Positions 33,425 to 43,278 of a stretch of DNA of 64,000 bases are shown piece after piece (within the stretch, counting starts at the first letter, position 1; every line of letters starts with the position of its first letter). The stretch is from Salinilacihabitans rarus (GTDB lineage Archaea; Halobacteriota; Halobacteria; Halobacteriales; Natrialbaceae), in NCBI RefSeq assembly GCF_024296665.1, contig NZ_CP100762.1:2356001-2420000 (forward strand). Reading direction: 5' to 3'. The notes below the pieces were generated by a model. That model made no database searches, was not told where the DNA came from, and saw only the letters and a program-made list of their open reading frames with translations. A program made the position numbers and the translations under genes.

Positions 33425-36199
33425 TCAGGCGTCGAGCACCTGCCGGAGCACGTCCGGGGCGTCGTCGAGCGCGTCGTCGAGGGCGTCCGCGTCGGGGCCC
33501 CCGCCCTGAGCGAAGTCCGGGGGGCCGCCCCCGCCGCCGCCGACCTTCGCGGCGAGTTCGCCGACGACCTCGCCGGCGTTGACGCCCGCGCCGTCGGGGA
33601 CGGCGACGACGAACTGCGCGCCGTCGGCGCCGCTTCCGAGGACGGCGATCTTGCCGTCCTCGACGAGGGCGTTGGCGGTCGCGCGGAGTTCGTCCATGTC
33701 GGCGTCGATGCGCTGGACGACCGCGGTCGCGTCGCCGACGTCGACCTCCTCGCCGCCAGCGCCGCCGCCCGCGCGGGCCGCGGCGAGTTGCTCTTTGAGG
33801 TCCTCGATCTCCTTGCCGCGGGCCTTCCACTCCTCGAAGAAGCGCTCGGCGGTGTCGGGGACCTCCTCGGGGGAGACGTCGAGGGTCTCCGCGGCCTCGT
33901 AGAGGGCGTCCTCCGTGCGCTGGGTGGCGTCGATCGCGGCCTCGCCGGCGGCGAACGTGATGCGCTCGACGCCGTCCTGGACGCGCTCGGTCGAGCGGAC
34001 CTTGATCGCGCCGATGTCGCCGGTGCGCGCGACGTGGGTGCCCCCGCAGGCCTGCACGTCCTCGGCGACGTGGATCAGCCGGATGTTGGTCCCCGGCGGG
34101 ATACCCCCCTGGTAGAGGTCGAAGCCGTGCTCGGCCTCGGCCTCGTGGCGGTGGGGCCACTCCTGGGTGACCGTCGTGTTCTCCATCACGATGCCGTTTG
34201 CGACGCGCTCGATCTCCTTGACCTGCTCGCGGGAGATGCGCTCGTAGTGGCGCAGGTCGATCCGCGAACTGTCGACGCCCTTCTGGGCGCCGGCCTGCCG
34301 GACGTGCTCGCCGAGCACCTGCCGGGCGGAGTGGATGACGACGTGGGTCGCCGTGTGGTGGCGCATCAACTGACGCCGACGGCCGGCGTCGATCTTCCCC
34401 CTGACGAACTCGCCTTTCCCGGGGTTCTCGTCGGTCCGGTGGAGGATGACGTCGTCCTCGATCTGGACGTCGCGTACCTCGACGGTCGTCTCGTCGGTCG
34501 CGAGCGTCCCCCGGTCGGCCGGCTGACCGCCGCCCTCGGGGTAGAACATCGTCTGGTCCAAGACGACGTCGTAGCCGTCTTCGCGCTCGAAGACGTCGAG
34601 GACGACCGCCTCGAACTCCGTGCGCTGCTGGTCGTCGTAGTAGAGTTTCTCCGTCTCGGGGAGGTCGTCGAAGCGCTCGTCCTCGTCCTCCGTGGCGGTT
34701 TCGAGCGCCTCGTCGGCGTCGTGGCGCTCGGCGACGAGGCTGTAGAAGTCGTCCGGCACCTCGACGTCGGCGCCGTGTTCGGCGGCGATCTCCTCGACCA
34801 TGTCCGGCTGGATGCCGTGGCTGTCGTAGAGTTCGATCAGTTCCGCCGTCGGGATCGGCTCCTCGCGCTCGGCGTACTCCTCGGCGAGGGCCTCGACGCG
34901 GCGGCCGCCGCGTTCGAGCGTCTCGCGGTACTTCTCGACCTCCGTGCGGACGACGTCGCGGATCGTGTCGCGGTTCTCGTAGTCGAGGCGCTCTGCCTGC
35001 ATGTCGACGAGTTCGTCCAGCGGCGCGTCGACGCCGACCGTGTCACAGAGCCGCTTCGTCCGCCGGAGCACCATCCGCGCGAGGTAGCCCGTCCCGACGT
35101 TCGAGGGGACGATGCCGTCGCCGAGCATGTACGCGAGGGTGCGACAGTGGTCGGCGATGGCGTAGATCGACTCGAGGGGCACCATCAGCGTCTCGAGTTC
35201 CCCGCGGTCGACGTCGAGTTCCGCGGCGATGTCGCCGCGGGCGGTCTCCATGTCCTCGGCCTCGTCGATGTCCATGTACCCCGCGAGTTTCGCCGCGCGG
35301 TGGACGAGTTCGGCCTCCTCCGCGGAGTGTTCGAGCCCCGCGTTCTCCTTGAGGAAGGCGATCATGTCGGGGTAGACCGCCTCGTACACGGTCGGGGTCC
35401 CCTGGGACACCCACGTCCACCGTTCGAGGCCGTAGCCGGTGTCGACGATGTAGGTGTCCATGTACGAGTAGCGGTTCCCGTCTTTCATCTCGAACTCGCC
35501 GTCGGGGTCTTGCTCCATGGACATGAAGACCAGCGTGGCGAGTTCGACCCCGCGGAAGATGACCTCGATGGCGGGCCCGGCGTTACCGCCGCCGACCCAC
35601 GGGTCCTCGATGTAGATCACTTCATCGAGGTCGACGCCCAGCGAGGCGAAGAACTCGTCGCAGTAGCGGACGGTCTCGTCCTTCCAGTAGACCTCGCCCT
35701 CGTAGGCGTACTCCTCGTCGGCGTCCTCGCGCGTGTTGAACGCGTGGTGGGCCATCATCTCGAAGGCCATCGTGTGCCGACCCGTCTTGCCGACGTTGTC
35801 GATGTCCTGCATCCGGATGCAGGGCTGGCTGATACACAGCGGGTTCGCCGGCGGCGGCGTCCGGCCCGACGTCACCAGCGGCTGGAAGTCGTAGATCGAC
35901 GCCTGGGTCAACAGGACGTCGTCGCGCCAGCGGTTCGCGGCGACGGGGTAGGGCTCGATGCGCTCGTGGTCGTTCGCCTCGAAAAAGGAGAGGAACGCCT
36001 CGCGCATCTCCTCTAAGGTGTACTCCTCGTCGAAGCCCGGATTGTCGATGAACTCGTAGTCGTCGCAGGGGGGTTCCCCGCAGGTTTCCCGGTCGTGGTC
36101 GCGCGTCCAGAAGTGCGCGCCACAGGAGGGACACTCCTTGCGGACGAACCCCTCCTCCTCGAAATAGTCGAGGCGGTACTCCTCCTCCAGTTCGCTCAT
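33425..36199 (-). CDS. alaS: Alanyl-tRNA synthetase (archaeal type)
   Basis: 924-aa class II synthetase charging tRNA-Ala. It has the archaeal N-terminal zinc-type extension ([25 protein letters not shown]), then the catalytic core ([58 protein letters not shown]). The editing domain carries [17 protein letters not shown] and the Cys-x3-His zinc motif [11 protein letters not shown]. The C-terminal C-Ala domain is Gly-rich ([17 protein letters not shown]), as in all AlaRS. Length and order are normal. Confidence 0.98.
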   Translation of the reverse strand: MSELEEEYRLDYFEEEGFVRKECPSCGAHFWTRDHDRETCGEPPCDDYEFIDNPGFDEEYTLEEMREAFLSFFEANDHERIEPYPVAANRWRDDVLLTQASIYDFQPLVTSGRTPPPANPLCISQPCIRMQDIDNVGKTGRHTMAFEMMAHHAFNTREDADEEYAYEGEVYWKDETVRYCDEFFASLGVDLDEVIYIEDPWVGGGNAGPAIEVIFRGVELATLVFMSMEQDPDGEFEMKDGNRYSYMDTYIVDTGYGLERWTWVSQGTPTVYEAVYPDMIAFLKENAGLEHSAEEAELVHRAAKLAGYMDIDEAEDMETARGDIAAELDVDRGELETLMVPLESIYAIADHCRTLAYMLGDGIVPSNVGTGYLARMVLRRTKRLCDTVGVDAPLDELVDMQAERLDYENRDTIRDVVRTEVEKYRETLERGGRRVEALAEEYAEREEPIPTAELIELYDSHGIQPDMVEEIAAEHGADVEVPDDFYSLVAERHDADEALETATEDEDERFDDLPETEKLYYDDQQRTEFEAVVLDVFEREDGYDVVLDQTMFYPEGGGQPADRGTLATDETTVEVRDVQIEDDVILHRTDENPGKGEFVRGKIDAGRRRQLMRHHTATHVVIHSARQVLGEHVRQAGAQKGVDSSRIDLRHYERISREQVKEIERVANGIVMENTTVTQEWPHRHEAEAEHGFDLYQGGIPPGTNIRLIHVAEDVQACGGTHVARTGDIGAIKVRSTERVQDGVERITFAAGEAAIDATQRTEDALYEAAETLDVSPEEVPDTAERFFEEWKARGKEIEDLKEQLAAARAGGGAGGEEVDVGDATAVVQRIDADMDELRATANALVEDGKIAVLGSGADGAQFVVAVPDGAGVNAGEVVGELAAKVGGGGGGPPDFAQGGGPDADALDDALDDAPDVLRQVLDA

Positions 36200-36371
36200 T
36201 GTTACGTGGTGTTGGCCGTGCAGCGGGTAAAACAGTTCCGGGATTCGGACTCCCGGGCGGGCGTTTCGCCTGCCGAGCGGCCGATCCGGCCTCGTCGCGG
36301 GCGAGCGGACGTGACGCGACCGGTCCGCTGTAGGCGATACGAATTACCGTCCTCGTGACCAACGGGGGAGT

Positions 36372-36881
36372 ATGGAATCCTCGACGCAGACGAACGAACC
36401 GACGGGGCGCCTCCCGGACGCCCTCACGGCCCTCGCGTTCGTCGTCGCCGTCAACGTCGTCGGCGCCGTGCCGGCGCTGATCGGCGGCCCCGACACGGCG
36501 TGGTTTCGCGCGCTCGAAAAACCCGCGTTCTACCCGCCCGGGTGGCTGTTCGGCGTCGTCTGGACGGTCCTGTTCAGCCTGATGGGGCTCGCACTCTACC
36601 TCGTCGTCCGGCGCGGCCTCGACCGCGGCCCCGTCCGCCTCGCGGTCGGCCTGTTCGTCCTGCAGATGGCGTTCAACGTCGCGTGGACGCCAGCCTTCTT
36701 CGCCTTGCAGGCGCCGCTGGCGGCGCTCGGGGTGATCGCCGTCCTGTTCGTGCTGGTCGCGGCGACGGTCGCGGCCTTCGCCCGCGTCGACCGCCGGGCG
36801 GGCGCGCTGCTGGTCCCCTACCTCGCGTGGGTCGGCTTCGCGACCGTCCTGAACTACGCCATCTGGTCGCTGAACGCGTGA
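36372..36881 (+). CDS. tspO: TspO/MBR family tryptophan-rich sensory protein
   Basis: 169-aa membrane protein with five helices and the family's Trp/Pro-rich signature: TAWFRALEKPAFYPPGWLFGVVWTVLFSLMGLALYL, FNVAWTPAFFALQAP and PYLAWVGFATVLNYAIWSLN. TspO proteins bind porphyrins and respond to light or oxygen. It is a single gene located upstream of a histidine kinase in the same direction (103 bp gap). Confidence 0.95.
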   Translation: MESSTQTNEPTGRLPDALTALAFVVAVNVVGAVPALIGGPDTAWFRALEKPAFYPPGWLFGVVWTVLFSLMGLALYLVVRRGLDRGPVRLAVGLFVLQMAFNVAWTPAFFALQAPLAALGVIAVLFVLVAATVAAFARVDRRAGALLVPYLAWVGFATVLNYAIWSLNA

Positions 36882-36984
36882 CCGCCGCACGCGGTCGCGC
36901 CAGCGGCAAATTCTTATAACGGATGGCTGGATATTGGATACGGTACCGCGGGGCCCGACCGTCGCGGTCGGGCCTCGACAGCAC

Positions 36985-39405
36985 ATGACCGGAACGCGAA
37001 CCGTTCTCTACGTCGCCGCAGTCGCCCCGGACGCAGCGACGGGAGCGGCCGCTCTCGAACGGGTCGCGCCCGAGTTCGCGGTCGACGCCGCGGCCGACCT
37101 CGCGGCGATCCGTGCGCGGGCGCCGGCGGTCGACTGCGTCGTCTTCGCCGAGACGCCGACGTCGACGGCCGGCGTGGGGTTGCTCGAAGTGGTCGACGCC
37201 TGCGAGGGGACGCCGCTGGTGCTCTACGCGGACTCGTCGTACGGCCCCGGAGCGGCCCGGGCGACCGACGGCGTCGACGGCTACGTCCGGCGCGACGCCG
37301 CCGGCGCGGTCGAACACCTCGCCGACGAGGTCGAGTGGGTCTGCCGGGACGCCGCCGCGAGCGCGCCGGCGGCCGGGCGGGACAGTCCCTCGAAGGTCAC
37401 CCGGCTCCACGAGATGGCGACCCGGATCGTCGCCTGCCGGGACGAGGACCACCTGTTCGACCTCGCGATCGAGGCCGCCGACGCCGTCCTCGCGTTCGAC
37501 TCCTCGTCGATCGCGACCGTCGAGGAGCGCGGCGACGGCGAGTGGCTCGTCCCCCGGGCGGTCTCCGCGAGCGGGGCGATCGACGAGACAGCACGCGAAC
37601 TGCCGACCGACGAGGGGATCGCCGGCGAGACGTTCCGGACCGGGGAGTCGCTCCTCGTCGACGACGTCCGCGCCGACGAGCGCGCGACCCCCGTCGACGA
37701 GCGATTGCGCTCGTGTCTGAGCGTCCCGATCGGGGAGTACGGCGTCTTTCAGGCGATCTCGGCCGCGCCGGCCGCCTACGACGTGCGCGACCTCGAACTC
37801 GCGGAGATTCTGGCCGCACACGTCGAGGAGACCCTCGGGCGGATCCGCCTCGAAGAGCGCCTCCGCGAGCGCCGGCGGACGGTCGCGACACTCCACAAGG
37901 GGGCCGTCGCGCTCGCGGGGGCCGACTCGGAGTCGGAGGTGTTCGACCTGACCGTCGACGTCGCCGAGGAGATCCTCGAACTGGACGTCTGCTACCTCGG
38001 CCTCGTCGAGGACGGCCGGTTCGTCCCGCGCGGTCGGTCGACGTGGCCGGTCCGGGAGACCGAGGAACCGCTGTCGCTCGACTACGGCCTCATGGGCGAG
38101 AGCTACCGCACCGGCGACTCCTTCCTCGTCGGCGACGCCGAGACCGACCCCTGGACCCACGACCGCCGCGCCGGGTACCGCTCGTGTCTGACCGTCCCGA
38201 TCGGGGAGTACGGCGTCTTTCAGGCGATCTCGACGGAGGTCGACGCCTTCGACGAGAGCGACCTCGAACTCGCCGAGTTGCTCTGTTCGCACGTCACGGA
38301 GGCGCTCGCGCGCTCGCGGGCCGAGGCCGAACTCGTCTCCGAGCGCGACCGCCTCTCGGCGCTGTTCGAGAACGTCCCCGAGCCGACCGTCCGGTACGAG
38401 TTCGTCGACGGCGAACCGATCGTCCGCGACGTCAACGACACCTTCGAGGCGGTGTTCGGCTACGACCGCGAGACGGTCGTCGGCGAGAACATCGACGAGT
38501 ACGTCGTCCCGGCGGGCGCCGACGAGGAGGCAAAGAGGCTCAACGAGACTCTGCAGGCGGGCGAACCCCTCCAGACGGTGGGCCGGCGGATGACCGCCGA
38601 CGGCGACCGGGACTTCCTGATCAACGTCGTCCCGGTCGCCGTCGGCGAGCGCAGCGTCGAGGGGTTCTCCATCTACGCCGACATCACCGACCAGAAGCGC
38701 CGCGAGCGCGAACTCGCCGCGCAAAACGAGCGTCTCGACGAGTTCGCGAGCATCGTCAGTCACGACCTGCGCAACCCGCTGAACGTCGCCCGCGGCTACC
38801 TCGAACTCGCCCGCGAGACCGGCGACGACGACCACCTCGATGAGGTCGACCGCGCCCACGAGCGGATGGGCGAACTGATCGACGCCCTGCTGTCGCTCGC
38901 GCGCCGCGGCGACGCGACCGCCGCGGCCGAACCCGTCTCGCTGCGCGACGCCGCCGAGCGGGCGTGGTGTACCGTCGAGGCCGACGGCGCGGACCTCCGC
39001 CTCGCCCCCGACGCCGACGTCGTCTTCGAGACCGACGAGACGCGGCTGGTCGACGTTCTCGAAACCTTGCTCGGGAACGCGGTCGAACACGGCGGCGAGG
39101 GCGTCACGGTGACCGTCGGCGCGACCGGCGACGGCTTCTACGTCGCCGACGACGGCCCGGGCGTCCCCGCGGGCGAGCGCGAGTCCATCTTCGAGTTCGG
39201 CTACACGACCGCGAGCGACGGCACCGGCTACGGGCTGACCGTCGTCTCGCGCATCGCCGACGCCCACGGCTGGGAGGTGCGCGTCGCGGAGAGCGAGGGC
39301 GGCGGCGCCCGCTTCGAGGTCTCCGGGGTGACCGTCGCGGACGAGGCGGATGCGGGTGAGAACGGGGATCGAGAGGGGGATCGGGAGTCGCGGACCGACC
39401 GCTGA
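36985..39405 (+). CDS. Hybrid-sensor histidine kinase: pseudo-receiver, two GAF, PAS, HisKA, HATPase
   Basis: 806-aa soluble signal-transducing histidine kinase with no membrane segment. Residues 1-125 look like a receiver fold (LYVAAVAPDAATGAAALE, then GTPLVLYADSS) but lack the phospho-acceptor Asp (FAETP in that place). Two GAF domains follow (about 150-295 and 310-450), then PAS (about 455-570, LFENVPEPTVRYEFVDGEP). The H-box is at His593 (IVSHDLRNPLNVARGYL), and the HATPase has N-box LLGNAVEHG, DDGPGVP and GTGYGLTVVSRIA. Both GAF domains share a nearly identical 54-bp stretch. Its partner regulator is not in the window. Start at ATG 36985 is preferred because the longer frame lacks receiver-like sequence. 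Confidence 0.92.
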   Translation: MTGTRTVLYVAAVAPDAATGAAALERVAPEFAVDAAADLAAIRARAPAVDCVVFAETPTSTAGVGLLEVVDACEGTPLVLYADSSYGPGAARATDGVDGYVRRDAAGAVEHLADEVEWVCRDAAASAPAAGRDSPSKVTRLHEMATRIVACRDEDHLFDLAIEAADAVLAFDSSSIATVEERGDGEWLVPRAVSASGAIDETARELPTDEGIAGETFRTGESLLVDDVRADERATPVDERLRSCLSVPIGEYGVFQAISAAPAAYDVRDLELAEILAAHVEETLGRIRLEERLRERRRTVATLHKGAVALAGADSESEVFDLTVDVAEEILELDVCYLGLVEDGRFVPRGRSTWPVRETEEPLSLDYGLMGESYRTGDSFLVGDAETDPWTHDRRAGYRSCLTVPIGEYGVFQAISTEVDAFDESDLELAELLCSHVTEALARSRAEAELVSERDRLSALFENVPEPTVRYEFVDGEPIVRDVNDTFEAVFGYDRETVVGENIDEYVVPAGADEEAKRLNETLQAGEPLQTVGRRMTADGDRDFLINVVPVAVGERSVEGFSIYADITDQKRRERELAAQNERLDEFASIVSHDLRNPLNVARGYLELARETGDDDHLDEVDRAHERMGELIDALLSLARRGDATAAAEPVSLRDAAERAWCTVEADGADLRLAPDADVVFETDETRLVDVLETLLGNAVEHGGEGVTVTVGATGDGFYVADDGPGVPAGERESIFEFGYTTASDGTGYGLTVVSRIADAHGWEVRVAESEGGGARFEVSGVTVADEADAGENGDREGDRESRTDR
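37708..38232 (+). repeat. Direct 54-bp repeat inside the kinase gene (two GAF domains)
   Basis: Positions 37708-37761 and 38179-38232 differ at a single base and encode RSCLSVPIGEYGVFQAIS and RSCLTVPIGEYGVFQAIS. The surrounding GAF sequences are much less alike, so local gene conversion or strong constraint is indicated. Confidence 0.9.
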
Positions 39406-39406
39406 C

Positions 39407-40396
39407 TCACTCGTTTTCGAGCGCCAGCGCCGCCAGCATCGCCTCCAGTTGGAGGCGCTCGTTCGCGCCCTCGGTGATCCGGTAGTCGACCTCGCCGAGG
39501 CGTTCGAGCAGGCGGACCGTCGCCGTGTCGTCGAGGTCGAACTCCCAGGCCGAGCGGTGAAGCTGGTCGATGACGTCGCCGCCGGCGAGGCCGCGGTCGG
39601 ACAGCAACGTCTCGAGGGTGGCGCGGGCGGCCGTGAAGTCGCCGTCGATGGCGCGCTCGACCATCTCCTCGACCTCCTCGGGGCGGGCGGTCGAGGTGAT
39701 CGAGAAGACGGCCTCCTCGTCGACGACCTCGCCCATGACGGCGGCGGCCTGCAGCCCGTTGATCGCCTTGCGCATGTCGCCGGCGGCGGCGTAGACGAGC
39801 GCGTCGACGCCGTCGTCGGTCAGTTCGATCCCCTCCTCGGCGGCGATTTCGCGCACCTGCGCTTCGACGGCCTCGTCGGACAGTTGCGTGAATCGAAAGA
39901 CGGCACACCGCGACTGGATGGGGTCGATGATCTGGCTGGAGTAGTTACACGAGAGGATAAAGCGGGTGTTGTGCGAGAACTGCTCCATCGTCCGGCGCAG
40001 GGCCGACTGGGCGTCGCTCGTCAGCGCGTCGGCCTCGTCTAGGAAGATGATCCGGTAGTCGTAGCCGCCGAACGACGAGCGCGCGAAGTTCTTGATCCGG
40101 TCGCGGACGACGTCGATGCCGCGCTGGTCGGAGGCGTTGAGTTCGAGGAAGTTCTCCCGCCAGTCGTCGCCGTAGATTTCGCGGGCGACGGCGACGGCCG
40201 ACGCGGTCTTCCCGACGCCGGCCGGACCCGCGAACATGAGGTGGGGCAACTCGTCGCGCTCGACGTACCGCTTCAGCCGCGGGACGATGTTCTCGTGGCC
40301 CTTGACGTCGTCGAGCCGCTCCGGTCGGTACTTCTCGATCCAGACCTCGGTGCGACCCGATGTCGGCTCCGGCGCCTCGGCGTCGGCCTCGCTCAT
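39407..40396 (-). CDS. rfcS: Replication factor C small subunit
   Basis: 329-aa clamp-loader ATPase that loads PCNA at primer-template junctions. Walker A GPAGVGKT is at residues 57-64, Walker B IIFLDEAD at 116-122, sensor 1 [10 protein letters not shown], and the trans-acting SRC motif in [10 protein letters not shown]. No intein is present, although archaeal RFC genes often carry one. Start ATG 40396 ([30 protein letters not shown]); the longer frame is Arg/Pro-rich and passes through a palindromic spacer. Confidence 0.97.
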   Translation of the reverse strand: MSEADAEAPEPTSGRTEVWIEKYRPERLDDVKGHENIVPRLKRYVERDELPHLMFAGPAGVGKTASAVAVAREIYGDDWRENFLELNASDQRGIDVVRDRIKNFARSSFGGYDYRIIFLDEADALTSDAQSALRRTMEQFSHNTRFILSCNYSSQIIDPIQSRCAVFRFTQLSDEAVEAQVREIAAEEGIELTDDGVDALVYAAAGDMRKAINGLQAAAVMGEVVDEEAVFSITSTARPEEVEEMVERAIDGDFTAARATLETLLSDRGLAGGDVIDQLHRSAWEFDLDDTATVRLLERLGEVDYRITEGANERLQLEAMLAALALENE

Positions 40397-40453
40397 ACGC
40401 GTCGAAACGGCCGGACGCAAGATAAAACGACCGAAGGACGATTCCAATCGGTC

Positions 40454-40478
40454 CGCGGACTGCGGTCCGCAGTCCGCG
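40454..40478. promoter_or_regulatory. 25-bp palindrome between rfcS and tenA
   Basis: Two 12-base arms (CGCGGACTGCGG and its reverse complement) separated by one T form a perfect inverted repeat in the spacer of divergent genes. It could be an operator or form a stable hairpin. Confidence 0.6.
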
Positions 40479-40574
40479 AGGCGACTCGCCGGCGGTCGTG
40501 TACGACGACACGGTGCGGGCCTCGTTTCGCGGTCCCGTTTCGCGCCGCTGGCACAACCCGGTAATACCACTAAC

Positions 40575-40580
40575 GTATAT
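40575..40580 (+). promoter_or_regulatory. TATA box for the tenA operon
   Basis: GTATAT in TAACGTATATCACC, 28-33 bp before the ATG at 40608. Confidence 0.5.
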
Positions 40581-40607
40581 CACCCGCCCCGCCGTACGAT
40601 CGACCGC

Positions 40608-41267
40608 ATGAGTTTCAGCGACGAACTCCTCGCCGAGGGAAGCGACATCTGGGAGGCGCAGTACGACCACCCGTTCGTCACCGAATTAGCGGACGGGACG
40701 CTCGACCCGGAAGCGTTCCGCCACTGGGTCGAACAGGACTACCGGTACCTGCTCGACTACGCTCGTACGTTCGCGATCGCGGGAACGAAGGCCCGCGACG
40801 AGGAGACGATGGCCGGCCTGCTGAACGTGGCCCACACGGTCCTCGATTACGAGATGGACCTCCACCGGGAGTTCGCGGCCGACTACGGCATCTCGCGGGA
40901 GGAACTGGAATCCACCGAGAAGGCGCCGACCTGCGTCGCCTACACGAACTTCCTCGTGCGGACCGCCCACGAGGGCACGTTACCGGAGATCGCCGCTGCG
41001 ATCTATCCCTGCGGGCAGGGGTACCTCGACGTCGCCGAGCACATGGCCGAGCGAGCGACGGAGGAGCACCGCTACACGCCGTTCGTCGAGAAGTACACCA
41101 GCGAGGAGTTCCACGAGGCCGTCGACTGGATGCGCGACCTCGTCGACGACTGCGCCGGGCGAAACCCCGGCGAACGCGAGGCGATGCGCGAGGCGTTCCT
41201 GACGAGCGCGCGGCTCGAACACGCGTTCTGGGAGATGTGCTACACGCGGGAGGGGTGGGACGCGTGA
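40608..41267 (+). CDS. tenA: TenA family thiaminase II / aminopyrimidine aminohydrolase
   Basis: 219-aa helical protein that salvages thiamine breakdown products by hydrolysing aminopyrimidines. Catalytic Cys135 is in AAIYPCGQGYLDVAEHM, a substrate Asp at 44 in VEQDYRYLLDYAR, and the C-terminal Glu in SARLEHAFWEM. All hallmark residues of active TenA are present. Its stop overlaps the GTG of a shorter TenA-like gene by 4 bp (GTGA). Confidence 0.95.
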   Translation: MSFSDELLAEGSDIWEAQYDHPFVTELADGTLDPEAFRHWVEQDYRYLLDYARTFAIAGTKARDEETMAGLLNVAHTVLDYEMDLHREFAADYGISREELESTEKAPTCVAYTNFLVRTAHEGTLPEIAAAIYPCGQGYLDVAEHMAERATEEHRYTPFVEKYTSEEFHEAVDWMRDLVDDCAGRNPGEREAMREAFLTSARLEHAFWEMCYTREGWDA

Positions 41268-41719
41268 GCGACGCGACGATCCACGACCGGTCCGCGTACG
41301 ACCCCGATCGAGACGGTCCGTTTAGCGAGTGGCTCCGCGACCGGTCGGCCTGGACCGACGCGACCCGCCACCGGTTCGTCGAGGAGTACCGGTCCGGAAC
41401 GCTCGACGACGATACGTTCGCGCGCTACCTCGTCCAGGATTACCAGTTCCTCGAAGTCGGCGCCCGCGTGACGGCCCTGGCCGCGAGCCAGGCCCACACG
41501 ATGGACGAGATGGGACGGCTGTCGGACTCGCTGGCCGTGCTCACCGGCGGCGACCACGTCGTGGACGCGTTCGAGGAGTACACGGGGTGGCTGTGCGACC
41601 AGCTCGACGCGTACGGGCCGCGACTCGCGCCCGAGCGCCAGGCGCGGGTCGCCGCCATCTTCGACCGGACGGTCGACCTGGAGGCCGCGTTCTTCGACGC
41701 GGCGTACGACGGGGACTGA
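41264..41719 (+). CDS. Shortened TenA-like paralogue without the catalytic core
   Basis: 151-aa protein with the N-terminal helices of TenA (EEYRSGTLDDDTFARYLVQDYQFLEVGARVTALAASQA) and the C-terminal helix (RVAAIFDRTVDLEAAFFDAAYDGD). It lacks the roughly 65-residue middle that in the neighbour carries Cys135. Its GTG start overlaps the tenA stop, so both are made together. It may form a mixed oligomer with TenA or bind pyrimidine without hydrolysing it. Domain loss after a tandem duplication is the simplest history; the frame is intact, so it is not an obvious pseudogene. Confidence 0.8.
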   Translation: MSDATIHDRSAYDPDRDGPFSEWLRDRSAWTDATRHRFVEEYRSGTLDDDTFARYLVQDYQFLEVGARVTALAASQAHTMDEMGRLSDSLAVLTGGDHVVDAFEEYTGWLCDQLDAYGPRLAPERQARVAAIFDRTVDLEAAFFDAAYDGD

Positions 41720-41784
41720 CACGCCGTCGACGCCGCGTCGGAACGGTACGCGTGACCGTCACCGATGCGAGGGGGCTGCCACGG

Positions 41785-41794
41785 TATAGTATAT
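41785..41794 (+). promoter_or_regulatory. TATA box for the bactofilin-like gene
   Basis: TATAGTATAT 26-35 bp before the ATG at 41820. Confidence 0.5.
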
Positions 41795-41819
41795 CAGCGT
41801 CGTCGACGTGGAAGGGGAC

Positions 41820-42923
41820 ATGCGTTCCGCGAACGATCGTTCGAACCCGATCGACGTGTCCCGACGCCGACTCCTCGTGGTCGTTCTGACGGCGGTCGTC
41901 GTCCTCGGAAGCCTTCCAGGGGCGGCCCTCGCCCAGTCGGAATCCGGCGTCGGCGGGACCGTCGTCGTCGCGGAGGGAGAGACGGTCGACGAGGTCAGCG
42001 TCGTCGCCGGGACGGTGATCGTCGACGGCACCGTCACCGGCGACGTCTCCGCCCTGGCGGGCAACGTCTACGTTCGCGGGGACGTCGGCGGCGACGTCTC
42101 CGTCGCGACGGGGAACCTCGAAATCACCGGGACCGTCGAGGGCGGCGTGAGCGCCGGAGCGGGCAACGTCCTGATCGGCGAGGACGCCGTCGTCGGCGGG
42201 GCGTTCGAGGTCGGCGCCGGACAGGTAACGATCGAGGGGGAACTCGCGGGCGACGCGACGATCGGCGCCGAGACGATCACCCTCGGCGAGTCGGCGTCGG
42301 TCGGCGGCGACCTCCGGTACGGCGGCGACCTCCGGGGGAACACCGACGCGGTCGCCGGCGGGATCACCGAGGACTCGACGCTGGGCATGGAGATCGCACC
42401 GACGCTCCAGCCGTTCGCCGGGTGGGTCGTCGCCGTCTACGCGTTCGTGCTGAACCTGTTGCTCGGCGCGGCGCTGCTCGCGGTGTTCCCGCGGTTCTCC
42501 GCCGGCGTGGCGGACCGCGTCGCGACGGAGCCGCTGCGGACGGGGCTGGCCGGCCTCGGCGTGCTCGTGGGCGTCCCGCTCCTGATCGCGGCGCTCGCGA
42601 TCACCATCGTCGGCATCCCCGTCGCCCTCGCCGTCGCGCTCGCGTTCGGCTTCCTCGTCTGGGTCGGGATCGTCTACGGCCGGTTCGCCGTCGCCGCGTG
42701 GCTGCTCTCGTACGCCGACGTCGACAACCGCTGGCTCGCGCTCGTCGTCGGCCTCGCCGGGGCCGCGCTGCTCGTGCGGATCCCGTTCCTCGGCGACCTC
42801 CTGAACTTCCTGATCTTCCTGCTCGGCCTCGGCGCGCTCTCGGTCGGGCTGTACGTCCGCGCCCGCGGGGGCCGCGAGCCCACCACCACCGGGCCGGAGC
42901 CCGGCGAGGGGCCGGCGATCTGA
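41820..42923 (+). CDS. Secreted bactofilin-like repeat protein with C-terminal membrane domain
   Basis: 367 aa. A signal peptide (RRRLLVVVLTAVVVLGSLPGAALAQ) leads into a beta-helix of short repeats (GTVIVDGTVTGDVSALAGNVYVRGDVGGDVSVATGNLEITGTVEGGVSAGAGNV) like polymer-forming bactofilins. The second half has about five hydrophobic helices. The repeat domain should lie outside the membrane, unlike cytoplasmic bactofilins. An envelope or surface-scaffold role is inferred. ATG 41820 follows GGAAGGGG; a GTG four codons earlier is less likely. Confidence 0.85.
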   Translation: MRSANDRSNPIDVSRRRLLVVVLTAVVVLGSLPGAALAQSESGVGGTVVVAEGETVDEVSVVAGTVIVDGTVTGDVSALAGNVYVRGDVGGDVSVATGNLEITGTVEGGVSAGAGNVLIGEDAVVGGAFEVGAGQVTIEGELAGDATIGAETITLGESASVGGDLRYGGDLRGNTDAVAGGITEDSTLGMEIAPTLQPFAGWVVAVYAFVLNLLLGAALLAVFPRFSAGVADRVATEPLRTGLAGLGVLVGVPLLIAALAITIVGIPVALAVALAFGFLVWVGIVYGRFAVAAWLLSYADVDNRWLALVVGLAGAALLVRIPFLGDLLNFLIFLLGLGALSVGLYVRARGGREPTTTGPEPGEGPAI

Positions 42924-42978
42924 CCGGCCGGGCGCGACGGGGCGACGCCCTCAAGTCGCGCCGGCCGAAACCCCGACC

Positions 42979-43209
42979 ATGACCGCGCGCGTCACCGTCG
43001 ACGTCAAGGGAGGAGGGGTCCACGAGGTCGACCTCGACGCGGTCGCTGCCGCGCGGGGCCGCGAGGAGGCGACCTACGCCGACCTGCTCGCGGAAGTCGA
43101 CCTGAGCCCCCACGAGGTGAGCGTCCTCGTCGACGGCCGGCCCGTCCCGGAAGACCAGCCCGTCGAGACCGACCGCGTGACCGTCCTGCGGCTGATCAAG
43201 GGCGGGTGA
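42979..43209 (+). CDS. samp2: Ubiquitin-like small archaeal modifier protein SAMP2
   Basis: 76-aa beta-grasp protein ending in Gly-Gly. The segment VDLSPHEVSVLVDGRPVPEDQPVETDRVTVLRLIKGG is nearly that of SAMP2 of Haloferax, which is conjugated to lysines by the E1-like UbaA and also carries sulfur for tRNA wobble-uridine thiolation. The first 30 residues carry a small insertion (GGGVHEVDLDAVAAARGREE). UbaA is not in the window. It is followed by a small zinc-type protein and a GNAT gene. Confidence 0.95.
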   Translation: MTARVTVDVKGGGVHEVDLDAVAAARGREEATYADLLAEVDLSPHEVSVLVDGRPVPEDQPVETDRVTVLRLIKGG

Positions 43210-43278
43210 CGGCCCCTCGGCGCGGATCCGGCCCACCGACAGCGACTTGTCCCCGAGACGAGTACGGACGCTAGAACC

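Noticed and set aside
39407-40396. Intein in the RFC small subunit
   Set aside because: The protein is a normal 329 aa with uninterrupted Walker A and B motifs.
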